A DNA stretch of 17,853 nucleotides from an uncultured Clostridia bacterium (GCA_947167725.1 CAMVJF010000012.1:1-17853); one strand, 5' to 3'; positions 1 through 7,775 are shown, counted from the first letter of the stretch. Program-made: numbers and translations. The notes: generated from the sequence alone by a model not told the origin.

Positions 1-424
1 TGTCGTCCGCGCCGAGCACGGTCGTGCCGTCGGTGGTGACGAGCGTGTGGCCGCGGAGCCCGCTCAGCGCCGGATTGACCTCCTCCGTCAGCACGCGCCC
101 GCTCTCGCCGAGGGCGACCGGGCCGCCGTCGTAGTTTTCAATAAGCTGCGGGCGGACGTTCTCGCCCGAAAAGTCAGGGATCGTGTCGAGATGGGCGATC
201 AGTCCGACGCAGGGGCGGTCCTCGCAGCCGGCCGTCGCGGGGAGAAAGCCGTAGACGTAGGCGTGAGCGTCGACGAAGACGCGCTCCATGCCGAGCTCCT
301 TCATTTCCCTCTCCAGCAGACGCGAGAGATCGAACTCCCGCTCCTCCGTCGGGGTGCGGTCCGTGTCCTCGCTGCTCGCGGTGTGGACCTTCACATAGGT
401 TAAAAAGCGTTCGAGTGCCGTCAT
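1..424 (-). CDS. pepT: Peptidase T (tripeptide aminopeptidase), N-terminal part, cut by left window edge
   Basis: Zinc aminopeptidase of the M20B family that removes the N-terminal residue from tripeptides in the cytoplasm. The 141 codons in the window start MTALERFLTYVKVHTASSED, a typical PepT beginning. They carry the metal-binding HLDT motif with H78 and D80 and reach VLGADD with D140, the bridging metal aspartate. These three positions coincide with the numbering known for E. coli PepT. The rest of the catalytic domain and the dimerisation lid lie beyond position 1. The ATG at 422-424 follows a GGAGAAAGGA ribosome binding site. The gene lies 11 bp downstream of the LRR gene on the same strand, so the two are probably co-transcribed. 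The M20 family assignment is certain; PepT rather than another M20 peptidase rests on length, motif spacing and the fit at H78/D80/D140. Confidence 0.93.
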   Translation of the reverse strand, partial: MTALERFLTYVKVHTASSEDTDRTPTEEREFDLSRLLEREMKELGMERVFVDAHAYVYGFLPATAGCEDRPCVGLIAHLDTIPDFSGENVRPQLIENYDGGPVALGESGRVLTEEVNPALSGLRGHTLVTTDGTTVLGADD

Positions 425-435
425 GTCCTTTCTCC

Positions 436-2238
436 TTAGCCGATCACATTGTAGTTCATATGCAGATTGTCGCGCATCTCCCGGTAGCTCGGATGGTCGC
501 GCCAGTAGTTTCCCACGGCGTCGTTGTTCCAGGCATTGAAGCAGATCTGCGTGTCGGGCAGCGCCTCGCGCAGCTTCTGCTGCTGCTCGGCGGTAAGTCC
601 GCTGTCCACCCACCACAGCCGCTCGAGCTGCTTCATTTCAAAGAGCTGCGTGTAGTCGTCGAGACGCTGGTGGCTGATGTTCAGATGCTTGAGGTTCGGC
701 AGGTGCTGGATCGGCTCGAGGTCGTGCACGCCGGTGAAGAACATCTCGACATAGTAAAGCTCCGTGGCGTTGCGCAGCGGCTCGAGACTCGTGACTTCGC
801 CTGCGCTGCAGAAGATGAAGTATTTCAGATGCGGCATCGTCGAGACGAAGTCGATCTTGTTGAAATTCGCGTGGCCGAGATCGAGCGTGACCATGTTCGT
901 GCAGTACTTGATCGGTTCGGCGCGCTCATAGGTCAGCGTTCCCCAGGAGTTGTTGTACTTCGACATGCAGAAATAGTCGTCGTCCGTCCGGCAGTCCACG
1001 CCGTTGAGGTACACGCGCCAGACGATCTCCGGCTGTCCCGCGTACTTGTCCCGCAGCGCGGCGAGGGTCTCGTTGTCGAGCCCGCAGTCGCAGAGATAGA
1101 TCTTTTCGAGCTTGGGCAGCGCCCGGATCGCCTTCTCCAGCTCGGCGAGGTCGATGGGCGTCCGCTTCGAGAGATCCAGCTCCCTGTCCCGGATATCGGT
1201 GGAGAGCTCCCGGCCGCAGACGGTGACGCGGCAGATGACGTCCACCTCGCCGTAGGCCTCGCGGATCGCGATCACGTCGTCCAGACTCATGTGCCGCGAA
1301 CCGAGGTTGATGATCTTCAGCTCGGAAAAATCGTCGCCGTGGGCGAGCAGCTCCTGGAGATCGAGCTTCGCGTTCTCGGGGATGTTGAGGTTTTCGGCGT
1401 TGCTGCGGATGCTCTGTCCGGCGATCGTCACCTTGTAGAGGAAGCGGATCTTCGGGTAGGTCTCGCGCAGCGAACGCAGCGCCGCGCCGTCGTATTTGAC
1501 GTCCGTGGTGTCGACCATGCGCAGCTCGGGCAGATAGCGGAGCTTCGCGGCGAGCTCCTCCGCCGCCGTGCCCTCGGGCACCTTGAGCTCCTTCGTCGTG
1601 CCGGCAAAGCTCTCCGTGCCGATCGGCACGGACCATTTGATCTCAAGGTCCTCCCGCGCGGCGCGCAGGGCAAGGATCTCGTCGAAACATATTGCGCCGG
1701 TGGCGTCTACGCGCCTGAGGTTCTCGAACCAGGAGAATTTTTCAACCTCATCCGCGCAGAAGCCGCTCACGGCGATTTCCTCGCTTTTGTTGTCGTAGCG
1801 GCCTTCCCCGATCGGGATCATCCAATTCACGTCCAAATCCGGATACGCGCGGATCAACCCCTCCACAACTCCCGCATTTGAAGCCGCGCGGGCATCCACA
1901 CTCTGAAGATAAGGAAAATAAGCAAAGCTGCCAATCTCCTCCTCCGAAAAATCGCCGACGACAATCGCCGTGGAGAAGCAGTCGTAGACATAGTCTCCGA
2001 TCGGGACGTTCCAGAAAATCTCGTTGTCGGAATGACGACGCGCGATCTCCTTGTATTTCCGAACGCTGACTGTTTTATCCCGAAGGTCAATCGGCTCGTC
2101 CTTGTCGTAGAGCGAGCCCATCACGAAGGTGTAGTTGATTGTGATGTAAACGATCGAGCCGATCAGGATCGCAATCAGCAACAGCAAAATCACGCCCGGG
2201 GCGCGGCTCGTTTTTTTCTTTTTTCTTTTTGCGGTCAT
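436..2238 (-). CDS. Membrane-anchored leucine-rich-repeat protein of unknown function
   Basis: A 600-residue protein with a lysine/arginine-rich N-terminus (residues 3-13) and one hydrophobic segment (about 16-38). This predicts a single-pass anchor with the body outside the cell. The body has at least six related units, each ending in a beta strand plus glycine: WNVPIG (76-81), WMIPIG (139-144), WSVPIG (202-207), YKVTIAG (268-274), CRVTVCG (336-342) and WRVYLNG (407-413). The spacing between strands grows from 63 to 71 residues. Most units contain a 'LPxLxxVD' style turn and an 'LRExYP' helix. Residues about 447-560 look like ordinary LRRs (LxxLxxLxLxxxxL). No catalytic motif, sortase signal or cell-wall-binding repeat is visible. 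ATG at 2236-2238, with GGAGGAAGAG upstream. Its role is unknown; a binding or scaffold role at the surface is inference only. Likely operon with pepT. Confidence 0.9.
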   Translation of the reverse strand: MTAKRKKKKTSRAPGVILLLLIAILIGSIVYITINYTFVMGSLYDKDEPIDLRDKTVSVRKYKEIARRHSDNEIFWNVPIGDYVYDCFSTAIVVGDFSEEEIGSFAYFPYLQSVDARAASNAGVVEGLIRAYPDLDVNWMIPIGEGRYDNKSEEIAVSGFCADEVEKFSWFENLRRVDATGAICFDEILALRAAREDLEIKWSVPIGTESFAGTTKELKVPEGTAAEELAAKLRYLPELRMVDTTDVKYDGAALRSLRETYPKIRFLYKVTIAGQSIRSNAENLNIPENAKLDLQELLAHGDDFSELKIINLGSRHMSLDDVIAIREAYGEVDVICRVTVCGRELSTDIRDRELDLSKRTPIDLAELEKAIRALPKLEKIYLCDCGLDNETLAALRDKYAGQPEIVWRVYLNGVDCRTDDDYFCMSKYNNSWGTLTYERAEPIKYCTNMVTLDLGHANFNKIDFVSTMPHLKYFIFCSAGEVTSLEPLRNATELYYVEMFFTGVHDLEPIQHLPNLKHLNISHQRLDDYTQLFEMKQLERLWWVDSGLTAEQQQKLREALPDTQICFNAWNNDAVGNYWRDHPSYREMRDNLHMNYNVIG

Positions 2239-2279
2239 TCTCTTCCTCCGCTATTGCAAACAAGGATTGAACACTTAGT

Positions 2280-2309
2280 ATTGTATCACCATGCGGCAGT
2301 GTATTTCAA
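2280..2309 (-). promoter_or_regulatory. Promoter for the LRR gene and pepT
   Basis: On the minus strand, TTGAAA (2304-2309) and TACAAT (2280-2285) are separated by 18 bp. Each hexamer differs from consensus by one base, and a TGn extension precedes the -10. The -35 overlaps the stop codon of the upstream thioesterase gene. Predicted transcription start is about 2273, leaving a leader of about 35 nt. Confidence 0.55.
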
Positions 2310-2758
2310 GACTCCCCCGCCTTTGCTGCGGAGCGTCCCTTTTGCAGCATAAGCTCTCTGTCGACACAGAAAAAGCTGAACTCTCCCGTTGCGAGCAGTT
2401 TGTCTCCCTCGCCGAGGACGTTCACCTCAATCAGCGCCGTGCTCTTTCCGCGATGACGGACCCGCGCATCCGCACGGACCTCGCCCTCGGCCTGATTGCG
2501 CAGGAAATGCATGCTGCCCGACTGCGTGACATAGGCGCGCCCGTCCGTGCTTACAGCGCAGCCGGCCGCGTTGTCCGCCATCGTGTAGATTGCGCCGCCG
2601 TGCACGAGCCCGTAGAGATTGCGACACTCCTCGCGGATCACGAGGCGCAAAAGCGCATGGTCGGGCTCGATCTCCAAAAGCTCAATGCCATTATATCGCA
2701 CGAAGGGGTTGCGCAGATTATTTTCAATATATTTCAGCTTCATTTCCTCGTTGGTCAT
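2306..2758 (-). CDS. PaaI-family hotdog-fold thioesterase
   Basis: A 150-residue single-domain hotdog thioesterase, predicted to hydrolyse acyl-CoA thioesters in the cytoplasm. The PaaI signature is clear: N47, G50, then HGG (53-55) and D62 in 'NLYGLVHGGAIYTMAD'. In PaaI-type enzymes these residues shape the oxyanion site and the catalytic acid. The C-terminal half forms the expected strands (RADARVRHRGKSTALIEVNV, 95-114). Substrate cannot be told from sequence. No phenylacetate genes are nearby, so the paaI symbol is not justified. ATG at 2756-2758 with AAAAGGAGAG just upstream. Its stop codon is 67 bp before the LRR start; the LRR gene has its own promoter, so co-transcription would be by read-through. 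Confidence 0.9.
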   Translation of the reverse strand: MTNEEMKLKYIENNLRNPFVRYNGIELLEIEPDHALLRLVIREECRNLYGLVHGGAIYTMADNAAGCAVSTDGRAYVTQSGSMHFLRNQAEGEVRADARVRHRGKSTALIEVNVLGEGDKLLATGEFSFFCVDRELMLQKGRSAAKAGES

Positions 2759-2789
2759 GCGGCTCTCTCCTTTTGCGCGCTATGTTGAC

Positions 2790-2819
2790 AGTATAGCAGT
2801 ATCAGGGGATAAATGCCAG
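2790..2819 (-). promoter_or_regulatory. Possible thioesterase promoter
   Basis: On the minus strand a good -10 (TATACT, 2790-2795) lies 18 bp from a weak -35 (CTGGCA, 2814-2819). It would give a leader of about 25 nt with the ribosome binding site well placed. The weak -35 keeps confidence low. Confidence 0.35.
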
Positions 2820-2974
2820 TTCTTTTTCAGATTCCCCGATCCGCGGAAACGGTATGTTTTCTTGCAATCGCGTTTCAAAAAACTTCCAAACGCCCGGCTC
2901 TGTTTCATTTTTTGGATGCGTGGGACAGAAAAAATCTTTTTTTGCAACAATGACTACCAATTTTGTAAAAGCTA

Positions 2975-2983
2975 TGTTATAAT
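2975..2983 (+). promoter_or_regulatory. Extended -10 promoter for the response regulator and downstream run
   Basis: TGTTATAAT (2975-2983) is a perfect extended -10 (TGnTATAAT). No good -35 lies 16-18 bp upstream, as is common for extended -10 promoters. A second, weaker pair, TTGTAA (2963-2968) and TAGTAT (2985-2990) with a 16-bp spacer, overlaps it. Predicted start is about 2990, leaving a ~70-nt leader that contains the palindrome at 3006-3022. Confidence 0.55.
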
Positions 2984-3005
2984 TTAGTATCTCGTATTAT
3001 GCGAA

Positions 3006-3022
3006 GGTGCGCCCGGCGCACC
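3006..3022. promoter_or_regulatory. Perfect 8+1+8 palindrome in the response-regulator leader
   Basis: GGTGCGCC-C-GGCGCACC is perfectly symmetric. It lies between the predicted transcription start and the ribosome binding site. As DNA it could be an operator for a dimeric regulator. As RNA it can form a GC-rich hairpin of six or so pairs with a small loop. No T-tract follows, so it is not a terminator. Confidence 0.45.
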
Positions 3023-3059
3023 CTGCGTGGATATAAACGGAATTGAGGGGGCTATCCGC

Positions 3060-3749
3060 ATGAAAAAAATACTTGTTCTCGAGGATGAGGCCAATATCCG
3101 CAGCTTTGTGGTCATCAATCTGCGCCGCAGCGGCTACGAGCCGATCGAAGCGGAAACCGGCGCGGAAGCGCTGGAGAAGATCAAGGTCAATCCGGACGTG
3201 TGTCTCGCGCTGCTCGACGTTATGCTGCCGGATATCGACGGCTTTGAGGTCTGCCGCCGTATCCGTGCGACCGGCTCGAAGATAGGCATCATCATGCTGA
3301 CTGCCAAAAGTCAGGAAATCGACAAGGTCACGGGACTTATGACGGGTGCGGACGACTATGTTACCAAGCCCTTCTCCCCCGCGGAACTCACGGCGCGCGT
3401 CGATGCGCTGATTCGCCGTCTCGGCGTGGACGACGACGAGAAGGCCAGCGTCGAGATCACCAGCGGTCCCTTCGTACTCAACACGCGCAACCGTACCCTC
3501 GAGAAGAACGGTGTGCGTCTCAAGCTCACGCAGATCGAGTATCTTCTCATGAAGCTCTTTATGGAAAACCCAGGCAAGGCCATGTCGCGCGAGGATATCC
3601 TCGCCTCCGTCTGGGGCGGCGACTTTTCGGGCGAGCTCAAGACCGTCGACGTCAACATCCGACGTCTGCGCATCAAGATCGAGAGCGATCCCACCGAGCC
3701 GGAGTATCTCACCACCGTATGGGGCTACGGCTACAAGTGGGGCTACTGA
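3060..3749 (+). CDS. OmpR/PhoB-family response regulator
   Basis: Cytoplasmic DNA-binding partner of the histidine kinase encoded next to it. The receiver domain (residues 1-120) has the acidic pair E8/D9, phospho-acceptor D53 (LLDVMLPD), switch T81 and K103 (KPF). A winged-helix Trans_reg_C domain (about 130-229) ends in the usual 'TVWGYGYKWGY'. I chose the ATG at 3060 (229 residues), not the in-frame ATG at 3027, because it starts MKKILVLEDE directly at the first receiver strand and has GAGGGG 9 bp upstream. It is the first gene of the long plus-strand run, 41 bp before the kinase. The regulon is unknown. The family is certain, but no specific ortholog (PhoP, WalR or other) can be assigned. 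Confidence 0.95.
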   Translation: MKKILVLEDEANIRSFVVINLRRSGYEPIEAETGAEALEKIKVNPDVCLALLDVMLPDIDGFEVCRRIRATGSKIGIIMLTAKSQEIDKVTGLMTGADDYVTKPFSPAELTARVDALIRRLGVDDDEKASVEITSGPFVLNTRNRTLEKNGVRLKLTQIEYLLMKLFMENPGKAMSREDILASVWGGDFSGELKTVDVNIRRLRIKIESDPTEPEYLTTVWGYGYKWGY

Positions 3750-3790
3750 TCCCCGCGATCATTCCCAAGCACGAAGGAACGTAATTCTCT

Positions 3791-4804
3791 ATGAAGTTCA
3801 ACCTCAAGCTGCAAATCATCATTTCCGGCATCGGCGGGATCCTGCTGCTGCTCTCCGCGGTCTTCTGTATCACGCGCGGCTATATGCTCTATGCGGTCGG
3901 ACTGCTGACGATGGTCTGCTTTTACCTCATCGCCGTGATGCTTTGGTTCTGGGCCAGAGTCTCCGATCCGATGGAGCATCTGACCGACGTTGCGCGCCGC
4001 ATTGCGGAGGGAAGCTACGGTATTCAGGTCGAGAAGCTCAGCGACGACGAGGTCGGTGATCTCACCGACGCGCTCAACGAAATGTCCGAGAAGGTCGCCT
4101 CGGCGGAAAAGACCCGGACCGAATTTATCTCCCGCGTCTCCCACGAGCTGCGCACCCCGCTGACGGCCATTGAAGGCTGGGCGGAGACCATCGCCTACGA
4201 CGAGGCAGTGCAGGGCGATTCGCTGCGCGGCATTCAGATCATCTCCAAGGAAGCGGAACGATTGACCGGCATGGTCTCTGAAATGCTGGAATTCGCACGC
4301 ATCCAGGACGGACGCTTCAATCTGCGTATCGAGTCCATCGACATTGCCGCGGAGCTCGAAGACGCGATCTTTACATACGGCGAGCTGATGAAGCAGGCAG
4401 GCGTGGAAGTCCGCTACGATCAGCTCACCGACGATATCCCCGTAATCCCCGGCGATCCGGAGCGCCTCAAGCAGGTCTTTCTCAACCTGCTCGATAACGC
4501 CGCCAAGCACGGCGGCGACGGCAAGCGTGTCGAGGTCGCCATCGCCGCAGAGGACGGCTCGGTCATCATTACCTTCCGCGACCACGGTCACGGCATTCCC
4601 GAGAATGAGCTGCCGCATGTCAAGGAGAAGTTCTACAAGGGAAGCTCCAAGGGCCGCGGCACCGGTATCGGGCTGAGCGTGTGCGACGAGATTATCTCTC
4701 GTCACGGCGGTAAACTGATCATTGAAAACGCGCAGGGCGGCGGTTGTCTCGTCACAGTCATGCTCCCGCAGCGCGGTGGAGACACACATGAAAAGAAAAA
4801 CTGA
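3791..4804 (+). CDS. Membrane sensor histidine kinase lacking an extracytoplasmic sensor domain
   Basis: A 337-residue kinase. Two membrane segments (about 8-27 and 31-54) are joined by only a few residues. They are followed by a HAMP linker (about 55-107), HisKA with the phospho-acceptor H118 in FISRVSHELRTPLT, and an HATPase_c domain. The ATPase domain has an N box (N232-N236, NLLDN), a G1 box DHGHGIP (264-270), an F box (KEKFYKG) and a G2 box GTGIGLS. All catalytic motifs are intact, so it should phosphorylate the upstream regulator. The near absence of an external loop resembles intramembrane-sensing kinases, which typically take signals from a partner membrane protein. GAAGGAA precedes the ATG. 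Its 3' end overlaps DUF1385 by 17 bp, implying coupled translation. Confidence 0.94.
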   Translation: MKFNLKLQIIISGIGGILLLLSAVFCITRGYMLYAVGLLTMVCFYLIAVMLWFWARVSDPMEHLTDVARRIAEGSYGIQVEKLSDDEVGDLTDALNEMSEKVASAEKTRTEFISRVSHELRTPLTAIEGWAETIAYDEAVQGDSLRGIQIISKEAERLTGMVSEMLEFARIQDGRFNLRIESIDIAAELEDAIFTYGELMKQAGVEVRYDQLTDDIPVIPGDPERLKQVFLNLLDNAAKHGGDGKRVEVAIAAEDGSVIITFRDHGHGIPENELPHVKEKFYKGSSKGRGTGIGLSVCDEIISRHGGKLIIENAQGGGCLVTVMLPQRGGDTHEKKN

Positions 4805-5735
4805 GGACTGCTCGTTCCGCACCACCATCGGCGGGCAGGCGCTGATCGAGGGCATCCTGATGCGCGGCCCGAAAAAACAGGCCATCGTATGCCGCACCGA
4901 GGACGGCCTCGTGGAAAAAACCGAAGAGCTGACGCTCGTCAAGGCAAAGAACCCGATCTTGGGCCTCCCCTTCGTACGCGGCGTCGTAACGCTCTTCGAC
5001 TCGCTCTATAAGGGAATGCAGGCACTGACATACTCCGCCTCCCTCGTTCCGCTCGAGCAGCAGGGAGAGCCGGATAAGATCGACGCCTGGATCGAAAAGC
5101 ATTTTGAAGGAGAAAAGGCGCAGAAGCTCATCATTTCCACTGCAGTGGTCATGGGCGTGGGGCTGTCGCTGTTCCTCTTCATTTTTCTGCCGGCCTTTTT
5201 CGTCGGTCTTATCCCGGGGCTCAAGACACATTACTTCCTGCGCAATCTCTCCGAGGGCTTCGTGCGTATCGCGATCCTGCTCGTCTACATGCGTCTCGTG
5301 TGCGAGGTCAGCGATGTTAAACGCCTCTTCGCCTATCACGGGGCCGAGCACAAGACGATCTTCTGCTACGAGCACGGCAAGCCGCTCACAGTCGAGAACG
5401 TGCGGCCCGAGTCCCGCTTCCATCCCCGCTGCGGCACCAGCTTCCTGCTGGTGGTCGTGGTGGTGAGCATACTCGTCAACGCTGTGGTTCGCCTCGACAA
5501 CAGCTTCGCGCGCATGGGATGCCATCTGCTACTCCTGCCGCTCGTGGTCGGCATCAGCTATGAGATCAACCGCTGGTGCGGCGGCCATGACAACTGGCTC
5601 TCCGCGGTGCTCTCCGCGCCCGGCAAATGGCTGCAGCGTATGACGACCAACGAGCCCGACGACTCGATGATTGAATGCGCCATCCGCGCGATGGAGCTTG
5701 TCATCCCCGAGGAAAAGGGCAGCGACGCCTGGTAA
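4788..5735 (+). CDS. yqhQ: DUF1385 / YqhQ-family integral membrane protein
   Basis: A 315-residue multi-pass membrane protein of the DUF1385 family (B. subtilis YqhQ). Its biochemical role is not established. Family hallmarks are GGQALIEGILMRGP (15-28), AYHGAEHKTIFCYE (182-195) and HPRCGTSF (212-219); the clustered His, Glu and Cys residues suggest metal binding. Hydrophobic segments lie at about 115-143, 155-173, 216-236 and 243-262. I chose the ATG at 4788, inside the kinase gene, because it puts MKRKTEDCSFRTTIGG right before the first conserved motif. A longer reading from 4722 would add non-conserved residues overlapping the kinase. Adjacency to prmC is a known arrangement in Firmicutes. 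The overlap with the kinase makes it a candidate membrane partner for that sensor, though this is inference. Confidence 0.92.
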   Translation: MKRKTEDCSFRTTIGGQALIEGILMRGPKKQAIVCRTEDGLVEKTEELTLVKAKNPILGLPFVRGVVTLFDSLYKGMQALTYSASLVPLEQQGEPDKIDAWIEKHFEGEKAQKLIISTAVVMGVGLSLFLFIFLPAFFVGLIPGLKTHYFLRNLSEGFVRIAILLVYMRLVCEVSDVKRLFAYHGAEHKTIFCYEHGKPLTVENVRPESRFHPRCGTSFLLVVVVVSILVNAVVRLDNSFARMGCHLLLLPLVVGISYEINRWCGGHDNWLSAVLSAPGKWLQRMTTNEPDDSMIECAIRAMELVIPEEKGSDAW

Positions 5736-5749
5736 GGAAGGGTGAAGGA

Positions 5750-6604
5750 ATGAAAACCTACAACGACATCTATCTCGGTGCAAGAAACGCGCTGCGCGAG
5801 CACGGCGTCGAGGGCTACAACCTCGAGGCGCGGCTGCTCGTCGCCACCGCCGCCGGTAAAACGGCGCAGGAGCTCCTGCGCGATCTGCCGCTTTATACGA
5901 GCCCCGAAGTCGCCGCCAAGGTCAGTGAGCTGACCGCGCGGCGTATCGCCGGCGAGCCTGTGGCCTATATCACCGGCTCGTGGGAGTTCTACGGACTTCC
6001 GATGATTATCACGACAGACGTCCTCATCCCGCGCATGGATACGGAGTTGCTCGTCGATGCGGTCAAGGAACTGCTCAACGGACGCAAGATGGACGCGCGC
6101 ATTCTTGACCTGTGCTGCGGCAGCGGCTGCATCACCTGCGCCGTCGGGCGCGAGCTTCCCGCAACGCGGCTCGTTGCGGTCGATATCAGTGCCAAAGCGC
6201 TGGATGTGGCACGGCGCAACATTGCCGCAAACCGTCTCTCCTCACGTGCGATCTGTATGCAGGCGGACGCCACCTCCTCTCCCCCCATGAGTATGGGGCA
6301 GTTTGACGTGATTATCTCCAACCCGCCGTATATCAAGACTTCGGAGATGCGCAAGCTTGATCCCTCCGTGCGTGATTACGAGCCCGCCTGGGCGCTCGAC
6401 GGCGGCAAGGACGGGCTGAAGTTTTACAAGGCCATCATCAAATACTGGAAAGAACTGCTTCGTCCCGGCGGATACCTCCTCTTTGAGGTGGGTGAAGGCC
6501 AGAGCGAAAGCGTCAAGGAAATGATGCTCACCGGCGGCTTCCGCAGCGTCAGCTGCAAGCTCGACACGCTCGGCGTTGAGCGCGTCGTCGCGGGCAAGAT
6601 GTGA
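5750..6604 (+). CDS. prmC: Release factor glutamine methyltransferase PrmC
   Basis: Methylates the glutamine of the GGQ motif in release factors RF1 and RF2 using S-adenosylmethionine. The 284-residue protein has the helical N-terminal release-factor-binding domain (1-90), with AGEPVAYITGSWEFYGL (67-83) before the linker. The SAM-binding motif LDLCCGSGC (119-127) and the catalytic NPPY (191-194), which contacts the target glutamine, follow. The usual IPRPETE is IPRMDTE here. ATG at 5750, 14 bp after DUF1385, preceded by GGAAGGGTGAAGGA. The release factor gene prfA, a frequent neighbour, is absent; recA follows instead. Confidence 0.96.
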   Translation: MKTYNDIYLGARNALREHGVEGYNLEARLLVATAAGKTAQELLRDLPLYTSPEVAAKVSELTARRIAGEPVAYITGSWEFYGLPMIITTDVLIPRMDTELLVDAVKELLNGRKMDARILDLCCGSGCITCAVGRELPATRLVAVDISAKALDVARRNIAANRLSSRAICMQADATSSPPMSMGQFDVIISNPPYIKTSEMRKLDPSVRDYEPAWALDGGKDGLKFYKAIIKYWKELLRPGGYLLFEVGEGQSESVKEMMLTGGFRSVSCKLDTLGVERVVAGKM

Positions 6605-6654
6605 AAATCTCAGAAATAACATAGATTCCGGCCCGGTCCTTCCGGCGCCGCAAC

Positions 6655-6660
6655 AGGAGG
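6655..6660 (+). promoter_or_regulatory. Strong recA ribosome binding site; no LexA box in the prmC-recA gap
   Basis: AGGAGG sits 9 bp before the recA ATG. The 65-bp gap (6605-6669) holds no CGAACnnnnGTTCG-type LexA box, no clear promoter and no terminator. This suggests recA is read from an upstream promoter and is not directly under LexA control at this site. Confidence 0.7.
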
Positions 6661-6669
6661 AAACACGAT

Positions 6670-7770
6670 ATGGCAGAGAAAAAGAAGACCGCGGCGGCCC
6701 CCGTCGACACAGACAGAAAAAAAGCGCTGGAAACGGCGATCGCCAAAATAGAAAAAGACTACGGCAAGGGCACCATTATGCGTCTGGGCGACGACATCTC
6801 CGTCAACGTTGAGGCGCTGTCCACCGGCTCGCTCTCGCTGGACCTTGCGCTGGGCATCGGCGGCGTGCCGAAAGGCCGCATCATTGAGATCTACGGTCCC
6901 GAGGCCTCCGGCAAGACAACGCTCGCCCTGCACATCGTCGCCTCCGCCCAGAAGAGCGGCGGAGACGCGGCCTATATCGACGTCGAGCACGCGCTCGAGC
7001 CCGCTTACGCCAGGGCGTTGGGCGTCGACATCGACAGCCTCCTGATCTCTCAGCCGGACACCGGCGAGCAGGCGCTCGACATTACAGAGTCGCTGGTACG
7101 CTCCGGTGCGATCGACGTCATCGTCGTCGACTCCGTCGCCGCGCTGATCCCGCGCGCCGAGCTTGAGGGCGAAGTCGGCGACACGGTCGTTGGCATGCTG
7201 GCCCGTCTGATGTCCCAGGCCATGCGTCGCCTGGCCGGTGCGATCTCCAAGAACAACTGCACCGTGATCTTCATCAACCAGCTCCGCCAGAAGATCGGCG
7301 TGATGTACGGCAACCCCGAGACAACGCCCGGCGGTCTGGCGCTGAAGTACTACGCTTCTGTGCGCATCGACGTGCGCCGTATCGAGACGCTCAAGGCGAA
7401 CGGCGAGATGATCGGCAACCGCACGCGCGCCAAGGTCGTGAAGAACAAGGTCGCGCCTCCCTTCCGCGAGGCCGAGTTCGACATCATGTACGGCGAGGGC
7501 ATTTCTAAGGTCAGTGAGATCATCGACCTGGCCGTGAAGCTGGAGCTGATCGAAAAGGGCGGCGCGTGGTTCACCGTCAACGGTCAGCGCATTCAGGGCA
7601 AGGACGCGGTCAAGGAGTACCTGCTTGCCAACAGCGAATACTGCGATCAGCTCGAACGCGAGATCCGCGAAAACTCCTACAAGCTGCTCTCTCCACAGGC
7701 GGCCAGAGCCGCGCGCGTCTCCGGCCGCGCGGGTGTTGAGGTCAGCGCCGCCGATTTTAACGAAGGCTGA
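6670..7770 (+). CDS. recA: Recombinase RecA
   Basis: ATP-dependent recombinase that forms filaments on single-stranded DNA, catalyses strand exchange and stimulates LexA self-cleavage. The 366-residue protein is full length and has no intein. Walker A is GPEASGKT (76-83) and Walker B is VIVVD (150-154). The L2 DNA-binding loop region is at about 207-222 (QKIGVMYGNPETTPGG), followed by ALKYYASVRIDVRR. The N-terminal helix 'KALETAIAKIEKDYGKGTIMRLGD' is the standard polymerisation motif. The C-terminal tail is short and only mildly acidic. It lies between prmC and recX. Confidence 0.98.
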   Translation: MAEKKKTAAAPVDTDRKKALETAIAKIEKDYGKGTIMRLGDDISVNVEALSTGSLSLDLALGIGGVPKGRIIEIYGPEASGKTTLALHIVASAQKSGGDAAYIDVEHALEPAYARALGVDIDSLLISQPDTGEQALDITESLVRSGAIDVIVVDSVAALIPRAELEGEVGDTVVGMLARLMSQAMRRLAGAISKNNCTVIFINQLRQKIGVMYGNPETTPGGLALKYYASVRIDVRRIETLKANGEMIGNRTRAKVVKNKVAPPFREAEFDIMYGEGISKVSEIIDLAVKLELIEKGGAWFTVNGQRIQGKDAVKEYLLANSEYCDQLEREIRENSYKLLSPQAARAARVSGRAGVEVSAADFNEG

Positions 7771-7775
7771 GAGCT

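Larger units (their letters stand above)
2759..3059. other. Intergenic region between divergent thioesterase and two-component genes
   Basis: About 300 bp without a gene, clearly more AT-rich than its flanks. It holds the thioesterase ribosome binding site and a weak leftward promoter near 2790, a rightward extended -10 promoter near 2975, and a palindrome at 3006-3022 in the response-regulator leader. I see no convincing structure, small ORF or repeat between about 2820 and 2960. Confidence 0.7.

Noticed and set aside
415..1881. 488-residue frame on the plus strand
   Set aside because: It is antisense to the LRR gene in a GC-rich region, has no recognisable domain or ribosome binding site, and the opposite strand encodes a clear repeat protein.
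3749..3790. TGATC/GATCA hairpin between regulator and kinase as a terminator
   Set aside because: Only a 5-bp stem and no T-tract; the genes are clearly co-directional and closely spaced.
4722..4787. Upstream extension of the DUF1385 gene
   Set aside because: It would overlap the kinase by a further 66 bp and adds no conserved residues; the ATG at 4788 leads straight into the conserved domain.
3743..4942. 399-residue frame on the minus strand
   Set aside because: Shadow of the histidine kinase, which has all catalytic motifs on the plus strand.
6605..6669. Possible LexA-type SOS box before recA
   Set aside because: No CGAACnnnnGTTCG or close variant is present in the gap.
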